A stretch of DNA of 64,000 nt, from positions 1 to 64,000 of the forward strand of contig JBFLYN010000013.1 of the NCBI GenBank assembly GCA_040756655.1, in the 5' to 3' direction. The number at the start of each line of letters is the position of its first letter. The first letter of the stretch is position 1. This document shows, piece by piece, positions 17,677 to 25,901 of this stretch. A program made the position numbers and the translations under genes. This stretch comes from JBFLYN01 sp040756655 (GTDB lineage: Bacteria > Bacillota > Sulfobacillia > UBA8153). Under the pieces are notes generated by a model. It was not told the DNA's origin and searched no databases. It worked only from the letters and a program-made list of their open reading frames with translations.

Positions 17677-17817
17677 CATTAACTAGCACGGGGGAAGGAG
17701 GCGCTTCTTCCGACGGCCCGAACTTGGATCTGCCAACCAGGGTAAAGTACATGTAGCCTGGTTCCCCCTGAGCCGGAGGATGTCGCAGGTGCCTGGTTAC
17801 GAAAAGGGGGAGAGCCT

Positions 17818-18204
17818 ATGAGAATAAGGATGGCCGTTTCTGTACTGGTGATGGTGGCCATGTTCGTGACGGTGCGTCAGTTAACTTCGGAACCGGCGGT
17901 GCCGGCCTTGTCCGTCGCCGAGGTGCAGCAGCGCCACGCGGCCGGGGGCGAGTTCCTCATTATCGACGTAAGAGAACCTGAGGAGTTTGCCGCCGGCCAC
18001 ATTCCTGGTGCCAAGTTGATTCCTCTGGCTGAACTGCAAGTCCGCATGTCTGAACTGGACCGCGGTGTGGAAATCATCGTTGTCTGCCTGACCGACAACC
18101 GCTCGGCGCGGGCCACCCGCATTTTGGTGCAGGCGGGGTTCGATGCCAAGCACATGCGCGGGGGCATGCTGCAGTGGAGGGGGCCGGTTGTCAAGACCAA
18201 GTAG
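17818..18204 (+). CDS. Rhodanese-like domain protein, membrane- or surface-anchored
   Basis: A 128-residue protein: a hydrophobic N-terminal segment (about residues 5-19) acting as anchor or signal, then one rhodanese domain. IDVREPEEFAAGHIPGAKLIP is the typical CH2A region, and the active-site loop carries Cys90 in VVCLTDNRSA. Rhodaneses carry sulfane sulfur as a cysteine persulfide; the exported location suggests handling of sulfide or thiosulfate outside the cytoplasm. ATG 17818 follows AAGGGGGAGAG. The 140 bases upstream and the stretch from 18205 to 18367 show no gene. Confidence 0.9.
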   Translation: MRIRMAVSVLVMVAMFVTVRQLTSEPAVPALSVAEVQQRHAAGGEFLIIDVREPEEFAAGHIPGAKLIPLAELQVRMSELDRGVEIIVVCLTDNRSARATRILVQAGFDAKHMRGGMLQWRGPVVKTK

Positions 18205-18367
18205 GCTGGCCGTCGACGGTTTGGCCCTCCGGCCGCTTGGTGGGTTCGAGCCGAAGTACGGGAGAAAAGCGCCGGCCTAGCCAGGCCGCACTAAAGTGGG
18301 TCTGGAAGGCCGGGACGGATAACGACAAAATTCGCTAACCATGCCTGGGAGACCGGGTTTTCTTAGT

Positions 18368-18559
18368 CTATTCCACCTCAATGGCAGCAGTGGGACACGA
18401 TTCAGCCGCTTCCTCGCAGCAGCCAGCCTCTGCGCAATCTGCGTTATCTTTCACAAATGCCTTGCCCTCGGTGTCGTCCATCTCGAAGACGTCCGGGCAG
18501 ATGTCGGCACAGAGGCCGCATCCGATGCAGAGTTCTGGGTCAACTTTGGCTCTGGCCAC
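18368..18559 (-). CDS. Single-cluster [4Fe-4S] ferredoxin
   Basis: A 63-residue ferredoxin. Cluster ligands are Cys11, Cys14, Cys17 in CIGCGLC and a late Cys55 in ESCPTAAIEV; two further Cys (47, 48) in GCCEEAA and Cys21 could form a disulfide or bind a second centre. The pattern and length match monocluster ferredoxins of the Thermotoga/Desulfovibrio type. GTG 18559 follows GGAGGTGAG. It may be the electron partner for AOR or the Hdr complex, both ferredoxin-linked, but nothing in the gene order proves this. It is transcribed from its own promoter. Confidence 0.95.
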   Translation of the reverse strand: MARAKVDPELCIGCGLCADICPDVFEMDDTEGKAFVKDNADCAEAGCCEEAAESCPTAAIEVE

Positions 18560-18581
18560 TACTTCTCACCTCCGCTAGATC

Positions 18582-18610
18582 ATTATACTACCTACTCCTA
18601 ACCAGTGCAA
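18582..18610 (-). promoter_or_regulatory. Sigma-A type promoter for the ferredoxin gene
   Basis: On the minus strand TTGCAC (18610-18605) and a perfect TATAAT (18587-18582) are separated by 17 bases. The expected start of transcription lies about 15 bases before the ferredoxin ribosome binding site. Confidence 0.8.
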
Positions 18611-18731
18611 AGAAAACCGACGCTACCAGCATGACCAGGCAATACCATCCCACTTAGTGATTAATGGCACAAGCAGGAATATGTACGAACGAGTGGAATC
18701 TTCACATCAGGACTGCAAGGGAGGAGGGAAA

Positions 18732-19100
18732 ATGTCCAAGCCAGGGTCCCAGGAAACTCTGTTTATCACCGGGTACGCTAAGCTGCCGTCGGGCATCACC
18801 GCTACTGAGCTTTTCAAGATCGTCGGCGTTGGCCTGGAGGTGGACGCAGTCACCGGCACCATACTGGCCGCCGACTGCACCCTGGCAACTGACGTGGGAC
18901 GCCAGTTTGTGGCCCGCCTCCTGGTAGGTAAGAGCATCGACACGGACGTGGTGACCATGATCAAGTCCATTGAGTGCTGGTATCACGGCAGTGCTCAAAA
19001 GGCCATCGTCACTGCGTTGCGCATATGTCACGAAAAATTCCGGGCTTTCCGGGAGCGAGTTATGATCCAGCAAGAAGGCGACGGCGGTCACATAGACTGA
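18732..19100 (+). CDS. DUF3870 family protein
   Basis: A 122-residue protein matching DUF3870 along its length: LFITGYAKLPSGITATELFKIVGVGLEVD, then ADCTLATDVGRQFVARLLVG and a WYHGSAQKAIVTALR block. ATG 18732 follows GAGGAGGGAAA. The family is small, cytoplasmic and of unknown function, common in anaerobic Bacillota, often near fermentative pathway genes. Here it precedes the fumarase/malic enzyme/Hdr operon but is separated from it by a structured leader, so it may or may not share the transcript. Confidence 0.85.
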   Translation: MSKPGSQETLFITGYAKLPSGITATELFKIVGVGLEVDAVTGTILAADCTLATDVGRQFVARLLVGKSIDTDVVTMIKSIECWYHGSAQKAIVTALRICHEKFRAFRERVMIQQEGDGGHID

Positions 19101-19136
19101 TTTTGCTCTGTTTTGCTAAGGAAGTCCGGCACAGAC

Positions 19137-19250
19137 AGCCCGCCGGCAGGCGGGCTAGAAGGGCCGGAGAGCCGTTTTGCCCGCGAGACAGGCCCACCGC
19201 CTGTCACGGCAGCGGGCAAGGCCCGGCCAGTGCCTGTGGTCGGGCTTTTC
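19137..19250 (+). promoter_or_regulatory. Structured leader with terminator and possible antiterminator
   Basis: Three consecutive hairpins precede fumarase: AGCCCGCC/GGCGGGCT (19137-19156, GGCA loop); a two-part stem TTGCCCGC/GCGGGCAA (19177-19184 with 19212-19219) enclosing GACAGGC/GCCTGTC (19187-19205); and a terminator GCCCGGCCA/TGGTCGGGC (19221-19245) followed by TTTTCTG. GGCCGG at 19162-19167 can instead pair with CCGGCC at 19223-19228, which would break the terminator. Translation of fumarase starts only about 30 bases later with no promoter between, so read-through control is inferred. It could simply be the terminator of the DUF3870 gene. Confidence 0.5.
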
Positions 19251-19275
19251 TGATCTCTTTAGGGAGGGATCCAGG

Positions 19276-20121
19276 TTGAGGGAGGTCCATGTCGGCGATA
19301 TCACAGCGGCGATAGAGGATCTGTGTATCCAGGCCTGTTACGACCTTCCAGGCGATGTCCTGTGTGCTCTGAAAGAGGCCCGCCAGAAAGAAGAGTCCCC
19401 CTTGGGCCGGGAGATCATCGACCAGCTTTTGGAGAACGCGGCCATTGCCCGGGACGACCGGGTTCCCATCTGCCAGGATACCGGGGTTACGGTAGTGTTC
19501 GTGGAAGTGGGGCAGGACGTGAGATTGGTGGGCGGAGATCTTTACGGTGCCATCAACGAAGGAGTGCGGCGAGGATACGAGCGGGGCTACCTCAGGAAGT
19601 CCGTGGTGGCTGAACCCCTGTTCGAGCGCAAAAACACCGGCGACAACACGCCTGCACTGATCTACGCTGACATCGTCCCCGGAGCAGAGGTCAAGTTGAC
19701 GGTAGTCCCCAAGGGGACCGGGAGCGAGAACATGAGCATCGTCCGCATGCTCACTCCCGCCGACGGGCCTGCCGGAGTCAAAGCGCTGGTGCGGGAAACG
19801 GTGGAACGGGCCGGGTCCAACCCCTGCCCGCCGCTGGTCATAGGCGTGGGCGTGGGGGGGTTCCTGGAACGGGCGCCGCTTTTGGCCAAGCGCGCGCTGC
19901 TACGCCAGGTCGGCCGGCCTCACCCCGATGCCCGGGTGGCCCGGTTGGAGCAGGAGATCCTGGATGAAGTGAACGCCCTGGGCATCGGTCCCCAGGGTCT
20001 GGGGGGCCGCATTACCGCGCTGGCTGTGCACGTGGAGACTGGTCCCACCCACATCGGCGCCCTGCCCGTGGCCGTGAACATCCAGTGCCACGCCGCGCGT
20101 CATGCCGAGCGGATCTTGTAA
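19276..20121 (+). CDS. Class I fumarate hydratase, alpha subunit
   Basis: A 281-residue N-terminal-type subunit of two-subunit class I fumarase or L-tartrate dehydratase. It holds the oxygen-sensitive [4Fe-4S] cluster; visible conserved blocks are VPICQDTGV (Cys66), NTGDNTPALIY, VPKGTGSENMS and the late Cys in NIQCHAARH. It interconverts malate and fumarate together with the beta subunit encoded 13 bases later. The start is TTG 19276 after AGGGAGG; an earlier in-frame ATG lies in the leader and has no good site. Given the neighbouring malic enzyme and fumarate reductase genes, fumarase is preferred over tartrate dehydratase. Confidence 0.93.
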   Translation: MREVHVGDITAAIEDLCIQACYDLPGDVLCALKEARQKEESPLGREIIDQLLENAAIARDDRVPICQDTGVTVVFVEVGQDVRLVGGDLYGAINEGVRRGYERGYLRKSVVAEPLFERKNTGDNTPALIYADIVPGAEVKLTVVPKGTGSENMSIVRMLTPADGPAGVKALVRETVERAGSNPCPPLVIGVGVGGFLERAPLLAKRALLRQVGRPHPDARVARLEQEILDEVNALGIGPQGLGGRITALAVHVETGPTHIGALPVAVNIQCHAARHAERIL

Positions 20122-20134
20122 GGGGGGAAACCGG

Positions 20135-20683
20135 GTGAAGACCATTACCACGCCCCTGAGCGAAACCGGTGTGCGCGGGCTTTTCGCCGGCGACCGGGTG
20201 CTCATCACTGGCACCATCTACACCGGGCGTGATGCCGCCCACAAGCGAATGGTGGAAGCCATGGACCGGGGAGATAGGCTGCCCTTTGACTTGGACGGTC
20301 AGATCATCTACTATGTGGGCCCTTGCCCGGCCAAGCCAGGCCAGGTCATTGGATCTGCCGGACCCACCACCAGCGGGCGCATGGATACTTACGCCCCTCG
20401 CCTCATGGCCTCAGGACTGCGCGGCATGATCGGCAAAGGCCTCCGGAAACCGGCGGTGGTGGATGCCATGAAGGTCCACGGCTGCGTCTACCTGGTGGCC
20501 GTGGGCGGCGCCGGGGCCTTGTTGGCCCAGAGGATCAAAGCAGCCGAAGTGGTGGCCTTCCCGGACCTGGGGCCAGAAGCCGTTTACCGCCTGCACGTGG
20601 AGGATTTCCCGGTTTTCGTGGGCATTGATGCAGCCGGGACTGACATGTATGCCGAAGGGGTTGCCAGGTACCGTCGAAGCTAG
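20135..20683 (+). CDS. Class I fumarate hydratase, beta subunit
   Basis: A 182-residue C-terminal-type subunit: LITGTIYTGRDAAHKRM, a YYVGPCPAKPGQVIGSAGPTTSGRMD block that includes the substrate-binding region, and the catalytic-domain end KGLRKPAVVDAMKVHG. GTG 20135 follows AGGGGGG. It completes the heteromeric fumarase with the preceding gene. Tight spacing shows translation from one transcript. Nothing in the sequence is unusual for the family. Confidence 0.93.
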   Translation: MKTITTPLSETGVRGLFAGDRVLITGTIYTGRDAAHKRMVEAMDRGDRLPFDLDGQIIYYVGPCPAKPGQVIGSAGPTTSGRMDTYAPRLMASGLRGMIGKGLRKPAVVDAMKVHGCVYLVAVGGAGALLAQRIKAAEVVAFPDLGPEAVYRLHVEDFPVFVGIDAAGTDMYAEGVARYRRS

Positions 20684-20728
20684 GTTACGGGCCCCTGGAC
20701 GCCAAGTATGGGAGGAGGAGCGTGATTC

Positions 20729-21970
20729 ATGAGCATCAGGGAGAGCGCGCTAAAGCTGCACCGGGATCTCAAGGGCAAATTGGAGTTTGTAACCAAGGTT
20801 CCCGTGCGCGACAAAAACGACCTGAGTCTTGCGTACACCCCGGGGGTGGCCGAACCCTGCAAGGAGATCGCCAAGAACCCGGAACTGGCCTACGAGTACA
20901 CCATCAAGGGCAACCTGGTGGCCGTGGTGTCCGACGGCACCGCCGTGCTCGGCCTAGGAGACATCGGGCCCGAGGCGGCCATGCCCGTCATGGAGGGCAA
21001 GTCCCTACTGTTCAAGTGCTTTGGCGGTGTGGACTCTTTTCCGTTGTGCGTTGCCACCAAGGACGTGGACGAGATCGTCAAGCTGGTCAAGCTCATTGAG
21101 CCCACCATCGGCGGCGTGAACCTGGAGGACATCTCGGCTCCCCGTTGCTTTGAGATAGAAAACCGCCTCAAGGCCGAGACATCTATCCCCATTTTCCACG
21201 ACGACCAGCACGGTACCGCCGTGGTGACCTTGGCCGCCCTCATCAACGCCGTGAAGGTGGCGGGCAAGGAACTCAAGGACTGCCGGGTGGTCATGGCCGG
21301 TGCAGGCGCTGCCGCCATTGCCACTACCAACCTCCTGCAGCACGTGGGCGTGGGCGATGTGATCCTTTGTGACCGGGTGGGCCCCATCTACGCCGGTCGC
21401 CAGAGCGGCATGAACCCGTTCAAGGAGGAGATCGCCACCCGCACCAACCGGGCCGGAGCCAGGACCTTCGAGGAAGCCTTTGTGGGCGCCGACATCTTCA
21501 TCGGCCTGGCCGGCCCCGGCCTGGTGACCGGGGACATGGTGAAGGTTATGAACGCCAAGAGCATCGTGCTGGCCATGGCCAACCCGGTGCCTGAGATTTA
21601 TCCGGACGAAGCCCGTGGGGCCGGCGCCTACGTGGTGGGTACCGGCCGTTCGGACTTCCCCAACCAGGTCAACAACGTGCTCGGCTTCCCGGGCATCCTG
21701 CGCGGGGCCCTGGACGTGCGCGCCATGGACATCAACGATCCCATGAAGGTGGCCGCTGCCCAGGCCATCGCCGACCTGATCTCCGCGGAAGAGCTTTCGC
21801 CAGACTACATTATCCCGCGGCCGTTTGACCGGCGCGTGGCCCCGGCCGTAGCCGCGGCCGTGGCCAAGGCTGCCATGGAAAGCGGCGTGGCCAGGATCCA
21901 GGTGGATCCTGCGGCTGTGGCCCAAAAGTGCGTGGAACTTGTGGAAAAGGCCAACGCTGCCCTGGGCTAA
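20729..21970 (+). CDS. Malic enzyme (malate dehydrogenase, oxaloacetate-decarboxylating)
   Basis: A 413-residue short-form bacterial malic enzyme that decarboxylates malate to pyruvate with NAD(P). The N-terminal domain shows SLAYTPGVAEPCKEI and the Lys/Asp-containing IFHDDQHGTA catalytic block; the NAD(P)-binding Rossmann domain has VVMAGAGAAAIATTNLL. It lacks the C-terminal phosphotransacetylase domain of MaeB. ATG 20729 follows GGGAGGAGG. With fumarase it links pyruvate to fumarate and could supply or consume NAD(P)H for the Hdr/GltD complex downstream. Cofactor preference is not decided from sequence here. Confidence 0.94.
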   Translation: MSIRESALKLHRDLKGKLEFVTKVPVRDKNDLSLAYTPGVAEPCKEIAKNPELAYEYTIKGNLVAVVSDGTAVLGLGDIGPEAAMPVMEGKSLLFKCFGGVDSFPLCVATKDVDEIVKLVKLIEPTIGGVNLEDISAPRCFEIENRLKAETSIPIFHDDQHGTAVVTLAALINAVKVAGKELKDCRVVMAGAGAAAIATTNLLQHVGVGDVILCDRVGPIYAGRQSGMNPFKEEIATRTNRAGARTFEEAFVGADIFIGLAGPGLVTGDMVKVMNAKSIVLAMANPVPEIYPDEARGAGAYVVGTGRSDFPNQVNNVLGFPGILRGALDVRAMDINDPMKVAAAQAIADLISAEELSPDYIIPRPFDRRVAPAVAAAVAKAAMESGVARIQVDPAAVAQKCVELVEKANAALG

Positions 21971-21992
21971 GAGCCGTATTCCCGGGTGGAGC

Positions 21993-22018
21993 GGGGTGAG
22001 CACGTCCGGCCTCACCCC
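21993..22018 (+). other. Intergenic hairpin between malic enzyme and hdrC
   Basis: GGGGTGAG (21993-22000) and CTCACCCC (22011-22018) form a perfect 8-bp stem with a 10-base loop. There is no T run, so it may be an mRNA stabilising or processing element, or a weak terminator that separates expression of the carbon genes from the Hdr genes. A similar GGGGTG/CACCCC stem lies before meaB. Confidence 0.4.
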
Positions 22019-22046
22019 CTCCGCCCTCGGGAGGAGGGGGAGAACA

Positions 22047-22448
22047 TTGCAGATTTCCCGGTCAGAAGTAAGGAGCGATTTCGTCCTGCGGGTCGAGGAG
22101 ATCAGCGGCGAGAAAATCCTGGGCTGTTACCAGTGTGGTAAATGCTCGGCGGGATGTCCCATGATCCAGGTCATGGACTGCCCGCCTCACCAGGTGCTGC
22201 GGCTAACCCAGCTGGGCAGCCGGGACGAGGTGCTGGCATCAGGTACCATCTGGCTCTGCGCGTCCTGCCAGACATGTGCTTCGCGGTGCCCGCGGGGTGT
22301 GGACCTTTCCCGCATCATGGAAGCCTTGCGCGCAGTGAGGCTCCGGGCAGGCCAGCCCGCACTGGACCTCGGGTCGGTGCCCAAGGAGGTGCTGGGTGAT
22401 GTTCCCCAGCAAGCCCTGGTGGCGAGCCTGCGCAAGTACACCAGCTAG
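22047..22448 (+). CDS. HdrC-like iron-sulfur subunit (first copy)
   Basis: A 133-residue heterodisulfide reductase subunit C homologue with two [4Fe-4S] ferredoxin motifs: CYQCGKCSAGCP (Cys27, 30, 33, 37) and CASCQTCASRCP. HdrC passes electrons between the flavoprotein HdrA and the catalytic HdrB. The start is TTG 22047 behind GAGGAGGGGG; longer in-frame sequence upstream overlaps the hairpin and malic enzyme end and is not expected to be translated. Directly followed by hdrB and hdrA, the usual order for soluble Hdr. Confidence 0.93.
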   Translation: MQISRSEVRSDFVLRVEEISGEKILGCYQCGKCSAGCPMIQVMDCPPHQVLRLTQLGSRDEVLASGTIWLCASCQTCASRCPRGVDLSRIMEALRAVRLRAGQPALDLGSVPKEVLGDVPQQALVASLRKYTS

Positions 22449-22478
22449 CCAAATCTGCCGAAAGGTGCGGGAAGAGCC

Positions 22479-23360
22479 ATGAAGTACGCGTATTTCCCAG
22501 GTTGTACCCTGCATACGCAGGCAGACAATTTCCGTCTCTCCTGTGACGCCAGCTGCCGGGAGTTAGGCTTGGAACTGGCCGAACTCCAGAGCTGGGAGTG
22601 CTGTGGCGCGGTGTTCCCTCTTTCCACCGACAACCGACTGCCGCTGGCCAGTCCCTTTCGCACGTTGGCCCGGGCGCACGCAACGGGCCAACCCCTGCTG
22701 ACGTTGTGCTCGGCCTGCTACAACGTGTTGAAGCGGACCAACTACACCGTATCCGGTAACGCCGAAGTACGTGAGAAGCTGGAGGCCTTCGTGGAACTGC
22801 CCTATGCGGGCCAGGGGCGGGTGGTTCACCTCTTGGAGGCCATACGGGACGACCTGGGATGGGGCGCGCTCCGCGCCCGGGTCAAGCGACCGCTCTCCGG
22901 GCTGCCAGTGGCCGCCTACTATGGGTGCCTCCTCCTGCGCCCGCAGGAAGAGCTGCAGTTTGATGATCCGGAGAACCCCCGGGTGCTGGAAGAACTCGTG
23001 TCTGCACTGGGGGCCAAACCCGTCTTGTACCCCCACCGCGCTGAATGTTGCGGTGCCTATCTGGGAGTGAGGGACAGCGAGAGTACGCTGGGGGCCGTCA
23101 GGACCATCCTGCAGGCGGCCGGGGCCCGGGGCGCCCGGGTGCTGGTGACCTCCTGCCCGCTTTGCTTTTACAACCTGGACTCAGCCCAAGCCCGCATCTC
23201 CCAAGAGGACCTGGCCTTTAAGCCCCTGCCCGTCCTCTACTTTACCCAGCTGTTGGCCCTAGCGCTGGGGGCTCCGGCCTCCCAGCTGGTGCTTTCCCGC
23301 CACCAAGTCGACCCCTGGCCCGCACTGCAAGAGCTGGGCCTGGGTGAGGTGGTAGCATGA
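22479..23360 (+). CDS. HdrB-like subunit with two CCG domains (first copy)
   Basis: A 293-residue HdrB homologue. Both cysteine-rich CCG motifs are intact: WECCGAVF with CSACYN, and YYGCLLLRP with CCGAYLG and CPLCFYN. In methanogen HdrB these bind two non-cubane [4Fe-4S] clusters that reduce a disulfide. In bacteria the substrate is often unknown and the subunit may simply relay electrons. ATG 22479 opens the gene; its stop overlaps the start of hdrA as ATGA, indicating coupled translation. Confidence 0.94.
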   Translation: MKYAYFPGCTLHTQADNFRLSCDASCRELGLELAELQSWECCGAVFPLSTDNRLPLASPFRTLARAHATGQPLLTLCSACYNVLKRTNYTVSGNAEVREKLEAFVELPYAGQGRVVHLLEAIRDDLGWGALRARVKRPLSGLPVAAYYGCLLLRPQEELQFDDPENPRVLEELVSALGAKPVLYPHRAECCGAYLGVRDSESTLGAVRTILQAAGARGARVLVTSCPLCFYNLDSAQARISQEDLAFKPLPVLYFTQLLALALGAPASQLVLSRHQVDPWPALQELGLGEVVA

Positions 23361-25309
23361 CCAGGCGCATCGGGGTGTTTGTGTGCTGGTGCGGTTTCAA
23401 CATCTCCGCCACCGTGGACGTACAGAGGGTCAGCCGTTCCCTCTTGGACTACCCCGGTGTGGCCTGGACGGCCGACTACAAGTATTGCTGTTCCGATCCC
23501 GGCCAGCGCATGCTGAAGGAAGCCATCGTCAGCGAAGGCCTGGACGGGGTGGTGGTGGCGGCCTGTTCTCCCAGCATGCACGAAGTCACCTTCCGGGGGG
23601 CGGCCGAAGCGGCTGGGCTCAACCCCTACCAGGTGGAAATCGCCAACATCCGCGAGCAGTGTAGCTGGGTGCACGCCGACCGGGAGGCGGCTACCGCCAA
23701 GGCCATCGAACTGGTCAAGACCATGGTGGAGAAAGTTCGGGGTGATGAGTCTTTGCAGCCAATATCTGTTCCGGTCACCAAACGTTGCCTGGTCATAGGC
23801 GGGGGCATAAGCGGCATGCAGGCGGCCCTCGAAGTAGCACAGGCCGGCTACCAAGTGATCCTGGTGGAGAGAGAGCCCACCATCGGCGGGCGCATGGCCC
23901 AGCTGGGCGAGACCTTCCCCACCCTGGACTGCGCTTCTTGTATCCTCACGCCCAAGACCGCCGAGGTGGGCAGGCACGCGCGGATCCGGCTCATGGCCTT
24001 TAGTGAAATACAGAAGGTAAGCGGGTATGTGGGCAATTTTGAAGTGGAGATTAAGAAGAAGCCCACCTACGTGGACTGGGATAAATGCACCGGCTGCATG
24101 GAGTGTGTGACCCGGTGCCCCAAGAAGCTCCCGGCCGAGTTCGAGCGCGGCACCGGGCAGCGCAAGTCCATCTACGTGACCTTTCCCCAGGCGGTTCCCT
24201 ACCGCCCGCGCATCGATAGGGAAAGCTGCATCTATTTTGCCTCCGGCAGGTGCAGGATCTGCGTGCGTTACTGCCAGGTGGAAGCCATAGATTTCGAGCA
24301 ACAAGAAACCGTGGTCACTGAGAAGGTGGGCGCCATCATCGTGGCCACCGGCTACGACCTCATGCCCAAGGACCGGTTCGGGGAGTATGGCTACGGGAAG
24401 ATCCCCGATGTCATCGACGGGCTGGAGTTCGAGCGGCTCAACTCGTCTTCCGGACCCACCAGCGGCGAACTCCGCCGGCCATCGGACGGCAAGATCCCCG
24501 AGGAAGTGGTGTTCATCCAGTGCGTGGGCTCCCGGGACCAGGAAAAGGGCATGCCCTACTGCTCCAAGATCTGCTGCATGTACACGGCCAAGCACGCCCG
24601 GCTGTTCAAACACAAAGTTCCCCAAGGTCAGGCCTACATCTTCTACATGGACGTGCGTGCCGCGGGCAAGGGGTACGAGGAGTTCATCCAAAAGGGAGTG
24701 GACGAAGAGAAGCTCCTGTACCTGCGCGGGCGCGTGGCCCGGGTGTTCCAGGACGGGGACAAGGTCATGGTCTGGGGCGAGGACACCTTGAGTGGCAAAA
24801 AGATCGAGATCGCGGCGGACCTGGTGGTGCTGGCCACAGCCATGGTGCCCCGGGAGGACGCCCGGGCCCTGGCGCAACTTCTGAAAATCGGCACCGATGC
24901 CTACGGGTTTTTCAACGAAGCCCACCCCAAGCTCAGGCCCGTGGAGACGCTCACATCCGGCATCTTCCTTACCGGCGCTGCCCAGGCCCCCAAGGACATC
25001 CCGGACAGTGTAAGCCAGGCGGGTTCTGCCGCCTCTAAGGTCCTGGGGCTGTTTGCCGGGGATGCTTTGACCCACGCTCCTACCGTGGTGGAAGTGGACG
25101 CCGAGCTATGCTCCGGGTGCGGCATATGCGTGGATACCTGCCCCTACGGCGCCCGGGAACTGGACCAGTATGAGCGGGTCGCCCGGGTGCGCGAGGTCCT
25201 GTGCCAGGGCTGCGGTGCCTGCGCCGCCGCCTGCCCCAACGGGGCCACCCGCCACCGGAACCTCGACGCCGGACAGGTGCTGGCCATGATCGACGCCGTA
25301 CTCGACTGA
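23357..25309 (+). CDS. HdrA-like FAD electron-bifurcating subunit (first copy)
   Basis: A 650-residue HdrA. The N-terminal domain (IGVFVCWCGFNISATVD) is followed by the FAD-binding Rossmann fold (LVIGGGISGMQAALE, about residue 145), a ferredoxin insert CTGCMECVTRCP near 243, a Cys-rich YCSKICCMY block typical of HdrA, and a C-terminal pair of [4Fe-4S] motifs (CSGCGICVDTCP and CQGCGACAAACP). HdrA's FAD splits electron pairs between a high- and a low-potential acceptor, the latter usually ferredoxin, so this is the likely bifurcating centre of the first Hdr set. It overlaps hdrB by 4 bases. Confidence 0.94.
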   Translation: MTRRIGVFVCWCGFNISATVDVQRVSRSLLDYPGVAWTADYKYCCSDPGQRMLKEAIVSEGLDGVVVAACSPSMHEVTFRGAAEAAGLNPYQVEIANIREQCSWVHADREAATAKAIELVKTMVEKVRGDESLQPISVPVTKRCLVIGGGISGMQAALEVAQAGYQVILVEREPTIGGRMAQLGETFPTLDCASCILTPKTAEVGRHARIRLMAFSEIQKVSGYVGNFEVEIKKKPTYVDWDKCTGCMECVTRCPKKLPAEFERGTGQRKSIYVTFPQAVPYRPRIDRESCIYFASGRCRICVRYCQVEAIDFEQQETVVTEKVGAIIVATGYDLMPKDRFGEYGYGKIPDVIDGLEFERLNSSSGPTSGELRRPSDGKIPEEVVFIQCVGSRDQEKGMPYCSKICCMYTAKHARLFKHKVPQGQAYIFYMDVRAAGKGYEEFIQKGVDEEKLLYLRGRVARVFQDGDKVMVWGEDTLSGKKIEIAADLVVLATAMVPREDARALAQLLKIGTDAYGFFNEAHPKLRPVETLTSGIFLTGAAQAPKDIPDSVSQAGSAASKVLGLFAGDALTHAPTVVEVDAELCSGCGICVDTCPYGARELDQYERVARVREVLCQGCGACAAACPNGATRHRNLDAGQVLAMIDAVLD

Positions 25310-25331
25310 CCCGCAAGGGAGGTCCTGTGAC

Positions 25332-25901
25332 TTGTACCTTTTGACAAATAAGGGCCAGTCCCGGGTGGAGGCAGGGTTTCTCGCCCTGGTGCGCGAGAAA
25401 TCCGGGCAGCCCATCGAGCGGTGCTACCAGTGCAAAAAATGCACTGCCGGCTGCCCCGTGGCCGCCCACGTGGACTGGCAACCCAACCAGGTGGTAAGGC
25501 TCATTCAGTTCGGCCAGCGCGAGCGCGTCTTACGCTCCACCGCTGCCTGGCGGTGTCTCTCCTGCGAGACGTGCGGCGAAAGGTGCCCCAACGGTATTCA
25601 CCTGAGCGAGGTCATGGATGTGCTCAGGGAGCTGAGCCTGGAATCGGGAAGACCCGGGGACCGCCTGCTTTCCCAGTTCCACCAGTCCTTTATAAACACC
25701 CTGAAGTTAACCGGCCGCCAGCACGAGTTTGGCATGCTCTTTGCCTACAAGATGAAAACCCTGCAGCTTTTCAGCGACCTTGATATTGGTGCCCGCATGT
25801 TTGCCAAGGGTAAGTTGAAGTTCATGCCCGAGCGCATCCGCGGGATGGCTGGCATCAACCGGATCTTCGCCCGCGCCCGCCGCCGGGAGGTGAAACCGTG
25901 A
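25332..25901 (+). CDS. HdrC-like iron-sulfur subunit (second copy)
   Basis: A 189-residue HdrC with motifs CYQCKKCTAGCP and CLSCETCGERCP, and a longer C-terminal helical tail than the first copy (about 60 extra residues). The tail includes LKLTGRQHEFGMLFAYKMKTLQLFSD, similar to longer HdrC proteins of sulfate reducers. The start is TTG 25332 after GGGAGGT. The stop overlaps the start of the second hdrB in GTGA. It is not a recent duplicate of the first copy, as length and sequence differ clearly. Confidence 0.93.
   Translation: MYLLTNKGQSRVEAGFLALVREKSGQPIERCYQCKKCTAGCPVAAHVDWQPNQVVRLIQFGQRERVLRSTAAWRCLSCETCGERCPNGIHLSEVMDVLRELSLESGRPGDRLLSQFHQSFINTLKLTGRQHEFGMLFAYKMKTLQLFSDLDIGARMFAKGKLKFMPERIRGMAGINRIFARARRREVKP

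Noticed and set aside
23237..25075. Open frame of 612 codons on the minus strand opposite hdrA
   Set aside because: It is antisense to a well-conserved HdrA with intact motifs. Its protein is His/Gly/Leu-rich with no family features, as expected for the shadow of a GC-rich gene.
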